A stretch of DNA of 61,903 nucleotides from an uncultured Sedimentitalea sp. (GTDB lineage: Bacteria; Pseudomonadota; Alphaproteobacteria; Rhodobacterales; Rhodobacteraceae): assembly GCA_947504115.1 (NCBI GenBank), contig CANNGH010000007.1, positions 1 through 61,903 on the forward strand. Direction: 5' to 3'. The notes beneath the pieces are model-generated. The model saw only the letters and a list, made by a program, of their open reading frames with translations, was not told where the DNA came from and searched no databases. How positions within the stretch are numbered: the stretch's first letter is position 1; every line of letters begins with the position of its first letter. The translations under genes were made by a program, and so were the position numbers. Positions 25,513 to 33,874 of the stretch are shown in pieces.

Positions 25513-26481
25513 TCAGCACGGCATAGCTTCGGCCGCCGCGATCCGGGCAGGAAGCAGCCGCTCCGATTTTCGGAAATCCTCCAGTATTTCGATATGTCGC
25601 GGCAAGTCCTGCGCGTTGAGGCGAAAACGCGCCGACACATGCGGCGGCCAAGGGCCCAGCGTCTTGCTTCTCATTCGTTCCACGAGCCAGTCCGCAGGCG
25701 GCAGGCAGTCGTCAACGCTGTAACCGATGCCGCTGATCCGCGCCTTCAACGCGTCGGACATACCGCCGACCGCGCGCCCGACCAAACGGCACGAGGCCTG
25801 CACGGTCACATCGTCGGCGTGACGCACCTGGCAGCCCGCCAGGCGAAGCGCGCGGACGATGCGGCGGTCTTCGCCGCATCTGACCGGCGGGAACCCTCCG
25901 GCGGCCAGATAGGCTGTGCGGTTGAACGCAAGACTGGCCCCCGCCGCTTCGCCGTGCGTGCCACCGATATCCGCACAGCCCGGTGAGTGAAGCGCATAGA
26001 TCTCCTGTACGAGGCTCCTATAGATGCCTTCCAGTTCCGCCAGGTGCAGGTCCATACCGTCGAGGATACCCGCCTCACTCGTCAGGAGGTTGATCTTGCC
26101 GCAGACCGCATCGACCGTTTCAAGATGCGCGCAGTTTCGCGCGATCCAATCCGGGCCAACGATGCAATCCGCATCCGTGGTGAACATATATCGAAGCGCG
26201 GGCATTGTTTGCAGGACATGTTCACAACCGATCCGCCGCGCGGTACCGACACCCTCGTGCCATGCAAGCCTGTGCTCAAGCACCGTCAGGTCGATGCCGA
26301 GCCGGAGGGCGGTGTCGCGGGCCATGCTGCCAGTGCGGTCGGTGGTGTTGTTGATCACGAGGATCACGGCGGTGCGCCCCGCGCATTGGCCAGCCAGGGC
26401 AGCCAGACAGGCGCCGATCCGGGCCTGCTCGTTGCGGGCGGGGATGATGATGGCGATGTCTTTTGAACCGACGCGAGTCAT
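25513..26481 (-). CDS. GT2 family glycosyltransferase
   Basis: The 322-residue soluble GT-A enzyme starts MTRVGSKDIAIIIPARNE, with TTDAD (101-105) as the metal-binding motif and a HGEAAGASLAF stretch near the acceptor site. It should transfer one sugar from a nucleotide-sugar to a lipid or sugar acceptor on the cytoplasmic face. Start ATG at 26481 overlaps the stop of the methyltransferase gene (ATGA). It is the last gene of the seven-gene overlapped operon. Confidence 0.85.
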   Translation of the reverse strand: MTRVGSKDIAIIIPARNEQARIGACLAALAGQCAGRTAVILVINNTTDRTGSMARDTALRLGIDLTVLEHRLAWHEGVGTARRIGCEHVLQTMPALRYMFTTDADCIVGPDWIARNCAHLETVDAVCGKINLLTSEAGILDGMDLHLAELEGIYRSLVQEIYALHSPGCADIGGTHGEAAGASLAFNRTAYLAAGGFPPVRCGEDRRIVRALRLAGCQVRHADDVTVQASCRLVGRAVGGMSDALKARISGIGYSVDDCLPPADWLVERMRSKTLGPWPPHVSARFRLNAQDLPRHIEILEDFRKSERLLPARIAAAEAMPC

Positions 26482-27041
26482 GCCGTTCCCCTCGGCAATC
26501 CGCGGTCGATGCGATACCCGTCGGTTTGCGCCAGACAATAGAAATCGTGAGCCGCAAGCCTCGCCCTGAAAATCGCCAGCGCCTCTTCGCCCTGCAAATC
26601 GTGATCGGTCTCGCCAAGCCATGTCACGCAGAGCACCTCTGCCTGCGGCCAAAAGGCGGCGATATCTGCGGCCAGTTTCCGCAGGCTGTCGTGATCGAGA
26701 AAGTAGAGGATCTCGGACAGGATCAGCAGGTCGAAATCGCCCATCGGCAGCGGACAGGGGTAAAAATCGTGGATGAAGCGGGCATCCGGCACCGCCTGGC
26801 GCGCGGCTTCAATCGCGATGCCCACCGCATCCATCCCGGTATAGTTGTCGCAGATCGTCGCCAGATGCCGGGCCAGTTGACCATTGCCGCAGCCCAACTC
26901 GAAGGCCGAGGTGTAGCGGGGACGCGAAAGTGCGCGCCGTGTCGCGGCGAACTTGGCCTGTTCGTAGTCACTGTGCTTGAAATTCCACGGATCCGAGGTT
27001 TCGGCGTAGAGCGCGTGCAGATGATCGCGGCCCACACCCAT
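26478..27041 (-). CDS. SAM-dependent methyltransferase, NodS-like
   Basis: The 187-residue class I methyltransferase opens with LYAETSDPWNFKHSDYEQAK, typical of NodS-type enzymes, and has the SAM-binding motif FELGCGNG at 47-54. NodS N-methylates the deacetylated glucosamine of Nod factors; substrate here is not known, but the adjacent PIG-L deacetylase would create just such a free amine. Start ATG at 27041 shares a base with the PIG-L stop (TAATG). It overlaps the next gene by ATGA. Confidence 0.82.
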   Translation of the reverse strand: MGVGRDHLHALYAETSDPWNFKHSDYEQAKFAATRRALSRPRYTSAFELGCGNGQLARHLATICDNYTGMDAVGIAIEAARQAVPDARFIHDFYPCPLPMGDFDLLILSEILYFLDHDSLRKLAADIAAFWPQAEVLCVTWLGETDHDLQGEEALAIFRARLAAHDFYCLAQTDGYRIDRGLPRGTA

Positions 27042-27745
27042 TACGGCATCCTCCAGAAGATTTCGTCTTCGCTCACGAATTTCTCGATGAACCCCGGCGG
27101 CAGGGTGAAGCCCGAAGCATCGTCGGTGACGATCTGCCCCAACTGCGTGCGATGCGCACGGATCGCGGCCCACTTTCTCTCCTGCATATCACCCAAAGTC
27201 AGATATACTGGGGCATGTCGGGTGATGGTCTGCCGGAACTCCGGATCGTCCCAGCGACACCAGACGGGATAGCTGTAGAATGACCAGTCCGGGCGGCGGG
27301 TGCGCAGTTCGCTGGCGAAGCGTGCCGTGGCCTGATGGTCCTCGTGATGGTCTTCGGCGGCGGGCACAAAGACCTGCCGCGCGTCGATTCCCTCGATGAC
27401 CTGTTCCAGTGTGTCGGCAACGCCTGTCGCATCCGCCTGGTAAAGGCGGCTGTCGGCCATGCCCAGCCAGGTCAGGTCGCGCGCCGATCCGCCCAGACAA
27501 TCGAGGGCACGGGCCATCTCTGCGTGTCGCAGGGCCGACAGTCGCTGCGGCGTCCAGAGGGCCGAACCGGGATGGCTTGCGCTGCCGTCCGTCAGGCAGA
27601 TGACATGCGCGCCCGCTCCCGCGAAGGCCCGCGCCAGCAATGCACCACAGCCGAGGGATTCGTCGTCGGGATGCGGGGCCAGCACGACGAGCTTTTCGCG
27701 GCCCTTGAACACGTCCGCCGATAGAGGGCCGTGCGCGATGTTCAT
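27041..27745 (-). CDS. PIG-L family N-deacetylase
   Basis: The 234-residue protein has the zinc motif LAPHPDDESLGCGA (His25, Asp28) and a later EDHHEDHQAT motif supplying the third ligand. PIG-L/LmbE enzymes remove N-acetyl groups from GlcNAc-linked substrates. In this operon it would expose an amine for methylation or acylation. Start ATG at 27745 overlaps the stop of the acyl-CoA dehydrogenase-like gene (ATGA). The family is also used in mycothiol and bacillithiol synthesis, but no partner genes for those are here. Confidence 0.88.
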   Translation of the reverse strand: MNIAHGPLSADVFKGREKLVVLAPHPDDESLGCGALLARAFAGAGAHVICLTDGSASHPGSALWTPQRLSALRHAEMARALDCLGGSARDLTWLGMADSRLYQADATGVADTLEQVIEGIDARQVFVPAAEDHHEDHQATARFASELRTRRPDWSFYSYPVWCRWDDPEFRQTITRHAPVYLTLGDMQERKWAAIRAHRTQLGQIVTDDASGFTLPPGFIEKFVSEDEIFWRMP

Positions 27746-28839
27746 CCGAACGCCCCCCAGATACGGCCATCTTCCCCAAGCGCCGTCTGAGCCGCCCGTT
27801 GCAGGAACGCATCCCGCGCCGCCTGTCGCAGATAGACCGACAGATCGCGTGCAATGCGCCCGGTCTCGGATCCGGCCTCGAAATGCCACAGGCCGATGCT
27901 CTGCTCGACAGCCCGAATGGCGTCAAGCCCGACCTCTTCGGTGAAGAGCCGCGCCGAGATCGAAGTGGCAACAATATCATCCTGCGCGATGTGTGGATCG
28001 TTGGCGGCTTTGGCGGCGCGCTCGGTCAAGGCAATGGCGGCCCAGATCCGCATCAGCACGCTCATCAGGCGGGTCTTCTGGGCGTCCGCACCCATGCGTC
28101 CTGTGGCGCGAAGCTCTGTCGCTGCCCTGTCCAGCAGACCCGCAGCGGCACCGGCCTGCAGAGCCGCGATCCGCCAGACACCGCCGACGAAATGCGGTTC
28201 CTTCAGGTAATCGCCGGGCTCGCCGATCCAGCTGGCGCGATCCGCAGGCAGGTCGGTGAAATCGTAGCTGCCCGAAGCGGTCGGCCGCATCCCGTGCATA
28301 TCCCAGGTCGACGGGTCCGCGCGACTGGCATCCGTCACATCGATCAGCGCCAGCCGTACCTCGGAACCGGCATTGACGGTAACCAGCGCATCGGTCACGG
28401 TACCCAGCCCCGAGGCGAAACACTTGGTTCCCTTCAACAGATGCGCCGCGGTCTCCAGCGTGACCGGCACCGCCCCATCGGCCCCCCAGACGCCCAGCAA
28501 GGCACCATCGGCGATTCGGCACGCCACACGCGCCTTCTGCGCCTCCGAGCCGTGGATGCGGATCAGGTTCAGCGCGTTGACATGCCCCTCCCACAACCGC
28601 CCGACGCTGAGATTTGCCGCGCCCACCTGCATCAGGGCGCGAGCGGTCCGGAAGGGATCGGAACTGCCATCATCCGTCAGAAGACCTGCCTGCCGCAACA
28701 ACTCCATCGAGCGAGCGATGGGCCGCTCGCCGCGTTCCTCCGCCTTGGCGGCAGCACGCAAGGCATCCGATATGTTGGATGGCACCGGCCCGTCGGCATC
28801 CGATGGCGACAACGCCGCGAGGCATGTGGAAGCTGCCAT
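27742..28839 (-). CDS. Acyl-CoA dehydrogenase-like flavoprotein
   Basis: The 365-residue protein has the ACAD fold order: helical N-terminal domain, a beta-rich middle (GALLGVWGADGAVPVTLE... TKCFASGLGTVTDALVTV) and a helical C-terminus ending in the conserved ARDLSVYLRQA. It is embedded in a glycan operon rather than with beta-oxidation genes. It may desaturate or oxidise an acyl group attached to the product, or have lost that activity. The usual catalytic glutamate could not be assigned with confidence. It begins 3 bp after the GT4 stop. Confidence 0.75.
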   Translation of the reverse strand: MAASTCLAALSPSDADGPVPSNISDALRAAAKAEERGERPIARSMELLRQAGLLTDDGSSDPFRTARALMQVGAANLSVGRLWEGHVNALNLIRIHGSEAQKARVACRIADGALLGVWGADGAVPVTLETAAHLLKGTKCFASGLGTVTDALVTVNAGSEVRLALIDVTDASRADPSTWDMHGMRPTASGSYDFTDLPADRASWIGEPGDYLKEPHFVGGVWRIAALQAGAAAGLLDRAATELRATGRMGADAQKTRLMSVLMRIWAAIALTERAAKAANDPHIAQDDIVATSISARLFTEEVGLDAIRAVEQSIGLWHFEAGSETGRIARDLSVYLRQAARDAFLQRAAQTALGEDGRIWGAFG

Positions 28840-28842
28840 GAC

Positions 28843-29889
28843 CTACACCATCCCCATCTGCGGGCGCGTCAGGGTGGCCCGCTGCAGAAGCTGCGCCCAT
28901 TCCTCGGCGACCAAGCCCAGCCGGAAGGCGGGGTTGGCCGTGACCCGGGGCGGTGCGCAGCGCCAGGCCCGGATGCGGTCGAGGATTTGCGCCGGATCGT
29001 GCCCGTCCACCCGCTGATCCGCATCCGCGACGATTTCCGCATTGGCACCCAATCCGGCATGGACCAGGACGGGTGTGCCGACCGCGTTGGCCTCGGCCAG
29101 GACCAGGCCGAACGTCTCGGCGAAAGAGGTCTGCGGATAGAACAGGCAGAGGGCGCGGCGCATCTGCCGGATGAGCGCGCCGTGCGACAGCGACCCCAGC
29201 GAAACCACCCCCTCGGGGACCGGCCCCGCGTCCCACCGCAAATAGCCGGGATCGGCCACGGCAAGGGTGAGGTTCGGAAGATCCTGGCGCAGAGCGGCGA
29301 ACCGGGCGAAGACTTCGGCCAGCCCCTTGTGCGGCGAACTGGCAAAAAGCAGCCGGTCAAGATCACGGGGCGTGTCGTCGGGTTGCAGGGCATCGTCGAG
29401 CGGATTGTAGATCACGCGGATACACGGTGCGTCCTGCGCCCCCAGAAAGGCCCCGAATTCCTTCGCATGTGTCCTGGAAACGCAGATGACCGTGACGCAG
29501 GCCGCTTTCAGCGCCGCGCCCATCCTGCGGTTGTGACGGCCGGGATAGACATGCAGCCAGAGGAATATGGGTGTATCCGGGTGCCGCCTGCGCAGTTTGA
29601 TCGCCATTTTCCAGCGGTTGATGACGATCAGGACGGCGGGGTTCTCCGCATCGTCCAGGTCTTGCAGGGGCCGTAACTGTCCGACGCGGGACATGTGCCG
29701 ATGGCTGCGACCGTCTTGGTAATGCGTGATCTCGAAACGCGGGGCCAGCGCGGTCGCAACCCGCAATATCGTCGCTTCGGTGCCGCCAAGTCCGCCGGTT
29801 TCGAGATCCGGCAGATCATAGCCCGCAGCGCAGCATGGATCGACGATCGCCACTGGCGCGCCCCCGGTCTGGTGTCGCATCGGCCTCAT
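28843..29889 (-). CDS. GT4 family glycosyltransferase
   Basis: The 348-residue GT-B enzyme has an N-terminal acceptor half (LETGGLGGTEATILRVATALA) and a C-terminal donor half with VIYNPLDD, FASSPHKGL and the E-x7-E motif SFAETFGLVLAEANAVGTP. Members transfer sugars with retention, often during surface polysaccharide assembly. Start chosen at MRPMRHQ (29889), whose ATG overlaps the stop of the upstream GT2 gene (ATGA). Confidence 0.85.
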   Translation of the reverse strand: MRPMRHQTGGAPVAIVDPCCAAGYDLPDLETGGLGGTEATILRVATALAPRFEITHYQDGRSHRHMSRVGQLRPLQDLDDAENPAVLIVINRWKMAIKLRRRHPDTPIFLWLHVYPGRHNRRMGAALKAACVTVICVSRTHAKEFGAFLGAQDAPCIRVIYNPLDDALQPDDTPRDLDRLLFASSPHKGLAEVFARFAALRQDLPNLTLAVADPGYLRWDAGPVPEGVVSLGSLSHGALIRQMRRALCLFYPQTSFAETFGLVLAEANAVGTPVLVHAGLGANAEIVADADQRVDGHDPAQILDRIRAWRCAPPRVTANPAFRLGLVAEEWAQLLQRATLTRPQMGMV

Positions 29890-30854
29890 TGTGCGGCCAC
29901 CCGAGCAGCCGAGGCTGACGAAAGGATCCGGTCGACCTGCGCCGATAGGCCGGGGGTCGCCGGAATGTCGCGCCGCGTCAGGAATTCGCAGCGGCTGACA
30001 AGGTCCACTGCGAGGTTCGGGATATCCACCGTCACCGGCTTCACCTCGCCGTTTTGCCGCCAGTCCTCGACCTTTCCCCAGACAAGCCGACGGTCCGCTT
30101 TGCGCTTTGCGCTGTCGTAATCCGAGACCGCCGATTGCGTCAGGCTGTCGGGGGTTTCGATCTTGGTCAGCAGCAGTTCCGGCACGATCCATATGATCTC
30201 TCCGTTAAGGATCAGCCGGTTGCGGAATTCCCGGTCTTCCTCGATGCAATCCTCGAACCCGCCGAGGCGGCGAAACACATCTGCGCGGAAAAGACCGGAG
30301 TTGATATGCGTCCATTCACCGGGCACCCGGGCACCCATCTGAAGGTTCGGAAACACGTCGTCGAGCAGCGAGATGTCGCGCCGGATCGCCTCGCGGCGTC
30401 CATCCGGCAGGATCAACTCATGGTGGGTCAGCGCGGCGCTGACCTCCAGCCGCTGGCCCGCTTGCTTGCCCGCCAGGCGCCAGTTCAGGCACGCATCCGC
30501 CCCGATATCCCGCGCGGTCAGAACACGCACCTGATGCAGCACCTTGTCGCGGTGCGGCATGTCGTCTGAATCGTGAAAGGTGACCGCATCGCCATTGGTC
30601 AGCAAGAGGCCCGCATTCTTGGCGTTGGCGGTGCCGAGGTTTCTGGACAGCCGGATATAGTTGAAGCGCGCATCGGACAGGAACGGCTGGATCGCCTCTT
30701 TGGTGGCGTCGGTGCTGGCATCATCGACCACGGTGACGCGGATGTTCCACCAGCTCTGGTCAAGCGCGGCGCGGATGGCGCCGGCGATCAGATGCGCGCG
30801 GTTGTAGGTCGGGATGATGATATCGACCAAGGGCGCAAGAGGATCGGGCGTCAT
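29886..30854 (-). CDS. GT2 family glycosyltransferase
   Basis: The 322-residue soluble GT-A enzyme begins LVDIIIPTYNRAHLIAGAIR, with the metal site in HDSDD (94-98). No membrane spans are seen. It probably adds a side or primer sugar in the same pathway as its neighbours. Start ATG at 30854 overlaps the stop of the cellulose-synthase-like gene (ATGA). Confidence 0.85.
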   Translation of the reverse strand: MTPDPLAPLVDIIIPTYNRAHLIAGAIRAALDQSWWNIRVTVVDDASTDATKEAIQPFLSDARFNYIRLSRNLGTANAKNAGLLLTNGDAVTFHDSDDMPHRDKVLHQVRVLTARDIGADACLNWRLAGKQAGQRLEVSAALTHHELILPDGRREAIRRDISLLDDVFPNLQMGARVPGEWTHINSGLFRADVFRRLGGFEDCIEEDREFRNRLILNGEIIWIVPELLLTKIETPDSLTQSAVSDYDSAKRKADRRLVWGKVEDWRQNGEVKPVTVDIPNLAVDLVSRCEFLTRRDIPATPGLSAQVDRILSSASAARVAAQ

Positions 30855-32314
30855 GCGGAAACCTCCGTCAGGGATGGAGCAATCGCCGCGCGATAGGCGC
30901 ACAGGCTCCTGTCGGTAAGCAACGCGGCAGGCAGCGGCAGCAGGAGGGTCAGCAGCGCGGCAACGACCAGCGGGCCAATGGGTTGCACGCCGATCAGCAG
31001 CAGGATCGATGTGATGAAGATCATCAGATGACACGCATATAGCGGACCTGACGCCTGCCCCGTTTCGCCGGATTTATCCGTCACGATGAACTTAAGGCGG
31101 CTGCCTGTCAGCGCGTCGAAAGTGGCCTTGGCCGATTGTGGCGCCAGGGCGATGCGGCAGGCCAGCGCATGCAGAATGACCCAAAGCGCCAGCCTGTCCC
31201 GCAGCCCGCGCGCGACCACGCGTATCGTCGCGTCACCCAGACTCAGCACGATGGCCCCGGCAGCGAAGGTTGCGGCGACCGTGTGGCCCCGACCGGTGAG
31301 CAGCCACACCATCAAAAGCACGAAGGGAACGAGCGCCAGGCTGAACCAGGCCGTCAATTGCGTCAGGATGACCAGCCGCTTGTGCAAGTTGAAGTTGCCC
31401 GTGGGGGTAAGGATCATCCGCGCATGTCTCAACAGCGTCTGAAAGTTACCGCTGCACCAGCGATAGCGTTGCCTCTCGAGATCCCGCAGGGACAGCGGCA
31501 GCAGGCCCTTTCCCACGACCTCGTTGATGAAACGCCCGGCAAAGCCCCGATGGCAAAGGCGCACGCCCAGTTCCGCATCCTCGGTCGTGGTGGCACCCGA
31601 CCATGCGCCTGCGGCGATCAGCGCCTGTTTGGAAATAACGCAAAGCGTGCCGGTCAAAAGTACCGCCTCGGCCTCGTCGGCGACGGCGGCATTGGTGCGG
31701 AAATACTCCTCAAGCTCGGCATCTATCCCCGGTGCGGTGATCGCGGTGCCGGTATAGGATTGCGGAAACTGCACGTAATCGGCCCCGGTCCTGTGCAGCG
31801 CTTCTGCGGCGCGGCTCAGGAAATCGCGGTGAACGACATAATCCGCATCGACGGTGACCACATGGGTGGCATCGGGGGCGGAATGCTCCAGCGCGATGTT
31901 GAGCGCGCCGGCCTTCGCGCCCTTGACGCCGGACCGGTGCAGGAAGGTGATGCGGTCGAGCCGGGCCGCGCAGAACCTTTCGACCGGCTTCCACAGCGCC
32001 GGATCGGCCGTGTTGTTGTCCATGACGATGATCTCATACCGCTCGGCGGGCCAATCCTGATCCAGCAAGGCCCGCAGGGTGCGGATCACGAGGCAAGGCG
32101 GTTCCGCATGGGTCGCGACGTGGATTGAAAACCAGGGACTGGCAAAGTTCTGCCGACCTGCCATCAATCGTGCGGGCAGACAGGCGATAAGCGGCCGAAG
32201 ACCCATCAGGGCGATCTGGATCGCAATGATGGCGGCACAGATCACCATGCCGACCGCCGGGACGACGACTGAAAGAATCAGTATTCCACAGATTACGAAA
32301 AGCCGCAGTTTCAC
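30851..32314 (-). CDS. Membrane-bound processive glycosyltransferase, cellulose/chitin synthase-like (GT2)
   Basis: The 487-residue protein has two N-terminal membrane spans (about 1-45), a cytoplasmic GT2 domain and four or so C-terminal spans. All the processive signatures are present: Asp99, VDAD (155-158), TED (244-246) and QRYRW (282-286). This is the set shared by cellulose, chitin (NodC) and hyaluronan synthases; which sugar is polymerised cannot be decided. There is no BcsB, PilZ domain or c-di-GMP module, so it is not a standard Bcs enzyme. It starts with GTG and heads the operon. Confidence 0.85.
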   Translation of the reverse strand: MKLRLFVICGILILSVVVPAVGMVICAAIIAIQIALMGLRPLIACLPARLMAGRQNFASPWFSIHVATHAEPPCLVIRTLRALLDQDWPAERYEIIVMDNNTADPALWKPVERFCAARLDRITFLHRSGVKGAKAGALNIALEHSAPDATHVVTVDADYVVHRDFLSRAAEALHRTGADYVQFPQSYTGTAITAPGIDAELEEYFRTNAAVADEAEAVLLTGTLCVISKQALIAAGAWSGATTTEDAELGVRLCHRGFAGRFINEVVGKGLLPLSLRDLERQRYRWCSGNFQTLLRHARMILTPTGNFNLHKRLVILTQLTAWFSLALVPFVLLMVWLLTGRGHTVAATFAAGAIVLSLGDATIRVVARGLRDRLALWVILHALACRIALAPQSAKATFDALTGSRLKFIVTDKSGETGQASGPLYACHLMIFITSILLLIGVQPIGPLVVAALLTLLLPLPAALLTDRSLCAYRAAIAPSLTEVSA

Positions 32315-32345
32315 ATTCGCCCCCGGGCGTTACACAGTCACAAAA

Positions 32346-32353
32346 ATGGTTAA
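32346..32353 (-). promoter_or_regulatory. CtrA half-site-like motif
   Basis: TTAACCAT on the minus strand, about 32 bp upstream of the GTG of the processive glycosyltransferase, equals the half-site form of the CtrA motif used in alphaproteobacteria. An 8-bp match is weak evidence alone. CtrA in Rhodobacterales controls motility, gene-transfer agents and surface traits. Confidence 0.3.
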
Positions 32354-32390
32354 CGATCAGCAGCTTGTAGAATCTCACACTACCGATGAA

Positions 32391-32407
32391 GCAACGATCA
32401 TCGTTGC
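32391..32407. promoter_or_regulatory. Perfect inverted repeat upstream of the glycan operon (candidate operator)
   Basis: GCAACGATCATCGTTGC is a perfect 8+1+8 palindrome in the 197-bp gap between the Crp/Fnr-type gene and the glycan operon. A second half-like AACGATCA lies at 32353-32360. It overlaps a possible minus-strand -35 (TTGCTT). The site is neither a Crp (TGTGA-N6-TCACA) nor an Fnr (TTGAT-N4-ATCAA) consensus, so the cognate regulator is open. Confidence 0.5.
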
Positions 32408-32511
32408 CGTTCAGTTCCCGCGCATGATGGGTCAGGACATGCGTCGATGCTTCGACACTGCGCGAAATCGCCGAACCCGGCTTTCAACTGGATTGAATCG
32501 GCATCGCGCGA

Positions 32512-33249
32512 TCAGTCTTGCGGAAACCACGACGTATCCATGTCGGCATACCGATCATGAAAATCCGTGAGTTCGATCATCGCATCCTCTTTCAGGATCC
32601 GAAGACGATCCTGCTGGCGGTGAATGTAGCCGCCCTCTTCCATACGGATGAAGGTCTTGCTGATGTAGACATTGGTCAGCCCGAGGTAATCGGCAATCTG
32701 GCCTTGGGTCATCGGCAGGCGGAACGTGTCGGTCATATCCCGATTGGTGATCCGCAACCGCGAGATCAGGTCCAGCAGCATATAGGCGACCCGTTCTTGC
32801 GCGCTCATCCGGCCCATGGCGCGCAGCACGTCGATAAGCACGACCTGGTCCCGCAAGGCGATGGAAAGCAGCAGCGCGGAAAGCCTCGGGGATTTACGCA
32901 GGATTGCGTCGAGCGACGATTTGGGAAATGGACAGAGGCACACGTCTTCAACCGTGCAAAGCGTGGTCGTCGCGTGCTTCAGGGCGACATCTGGAAAACC
33001 GATTATGTCGCCCGGATGATGGATCTTGACGATCTGGCGGCGGCCATCAGGCAGATCGGTGTAACTGTAAGCCCAGCCATGCTTGACGACATAAAGATCC
33101 TTGTTCTCGTCGCCGCCCTGGTACACCTCCTGACCGGCATCGAAGTTGCGCTCGGCTTTTTCCAGTCTGGCCAGCCTTTCCCGGTCCTTATTGGACAGGG
33201 TTACGTAGTGCGACATCTTGGTGACAAGGCAGCTGGACTTTCCCGACAT
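32512..33249 (-). CDS. Crp/Fnr family transcription regulator
   Basis: The 245-residue protein has an N-terminal cyclic-nucleotide-binding-type beta-roll (about 25-140) and a C-terminal winged helix (MTQGQIADYLGLTNVYISKTFIRMEEGGYI, the recognition part). The cysteine set needed for an Fnr iron-sulfur cluster is not evident. Start ATG at 33249 has a GAGGAAA site. It lies 10 bp after mgtC, so the two form an operon, and immediately upstream of the glycan operon, which it may regulate. Confidence 0.88.
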   Translation of the reverse strand: MSGKSSCLVTKMSHYVTLSNKDRERLARLEKAERNFDAGQEVYQGGDENKDLYVVKHGWAYSYTDLPDGRRQIVKIHHPGDIIGFPDVALKHATTTLCTVEDVCLCPFPKSSLDAILRKSPRLSALLLSIALRDQVVLIDVLRAMGRMSAQERVAYMLLDLISRLRITNRDMTDTFRLPMTQGQIADYLGLTNVYISKTFIRMEEGGYIHRQQDRLRILKEDAMIELTDFHDRYADMDTSWFPQD

Positions 33250-33259
33250 GATAATTTCC

Positions 33260-33703
33260 TCATTCGTTGCCTCGGATGTGCAGCCAGTCAAAAAGGTTGA
33301 GAACCACGAATATCAACGCTGAAATGAATGCCGCCTCCTTCAGGAAACCTAGCCCGCAAGCGATGCCGATCGACCCTACTGCCCAGATTGCCGCGCCACT
33401 GCGGACACCTTTCAACCGCCCGTTATCGCTCGGCGACATGATCGCTCCCGCGCCCAGAAAGCCGATGCCACCCACGATCCCCTGGATCAGACGGGTGGGG
33501 TCGATGGTTATTGCATCATCCTCGGCCATGCCGCTCAGAGCGAAGTTGAGCGTCACCGTCATCAGGGCCGCAGAGCCGATCGCGACCAGAACAAAGGCCC
33601 CCGCCCCAAGAGGCTTCCTCTTGATCTCGCGGTCGAGCCCGACGACCAGTCCGCATCCGCCGGAGAACAGGACGCGAAGCATGAATTCGCTGAAATCGAC
33701 CAT
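33260..33703 (-). CDS. MgtC/SapB family membrane protein
   Basis: The 147-residue protein has four hydrophobic segments and the family signature GLDREIKRKPLGAGAFVLVAIGSA, then GGIGFLGAGAIM. MgtC-type proteins adjust F-type ATPase activity or membrane potential under magnesium or acid stress in pathogens. The short form without the C-terminal ACT-like domain is seen here. Start chosen at MVDFSEFMLRVLF. Cotranscribed with the Crp/Fnr-type gene. Confidence 0.85.
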   Translation of the reverse strand: MVDFSEFMLRVLFSGGCGLVVGLDREIKRKPLGAGAFVLVAIGSAALMTVTLNFALSGMAEDDAITIDPTRLIQGIVGGIGFLGAGAIMSPSDNGRLKGVRSGAAIWAVGSIGIACGLGFLKEAAFISALIFVVLNLFDWLHIRGNE

Positions 33704-33874
33704 GATCGGAAACGTACCCTTGCAATTTTTCGCCACCACCTCGCTTAGCGGTAACTTCTGGTATTGGGTTCAATCTGTATTTAGAGGATGAAGGCAGCGC
33801 GTGTTTATGGTTGTGCGTCGGACCTTTGCCGCTCGATGCGGTGAGCAAGATCTTTCGGACAGGAGGAAGCACGA

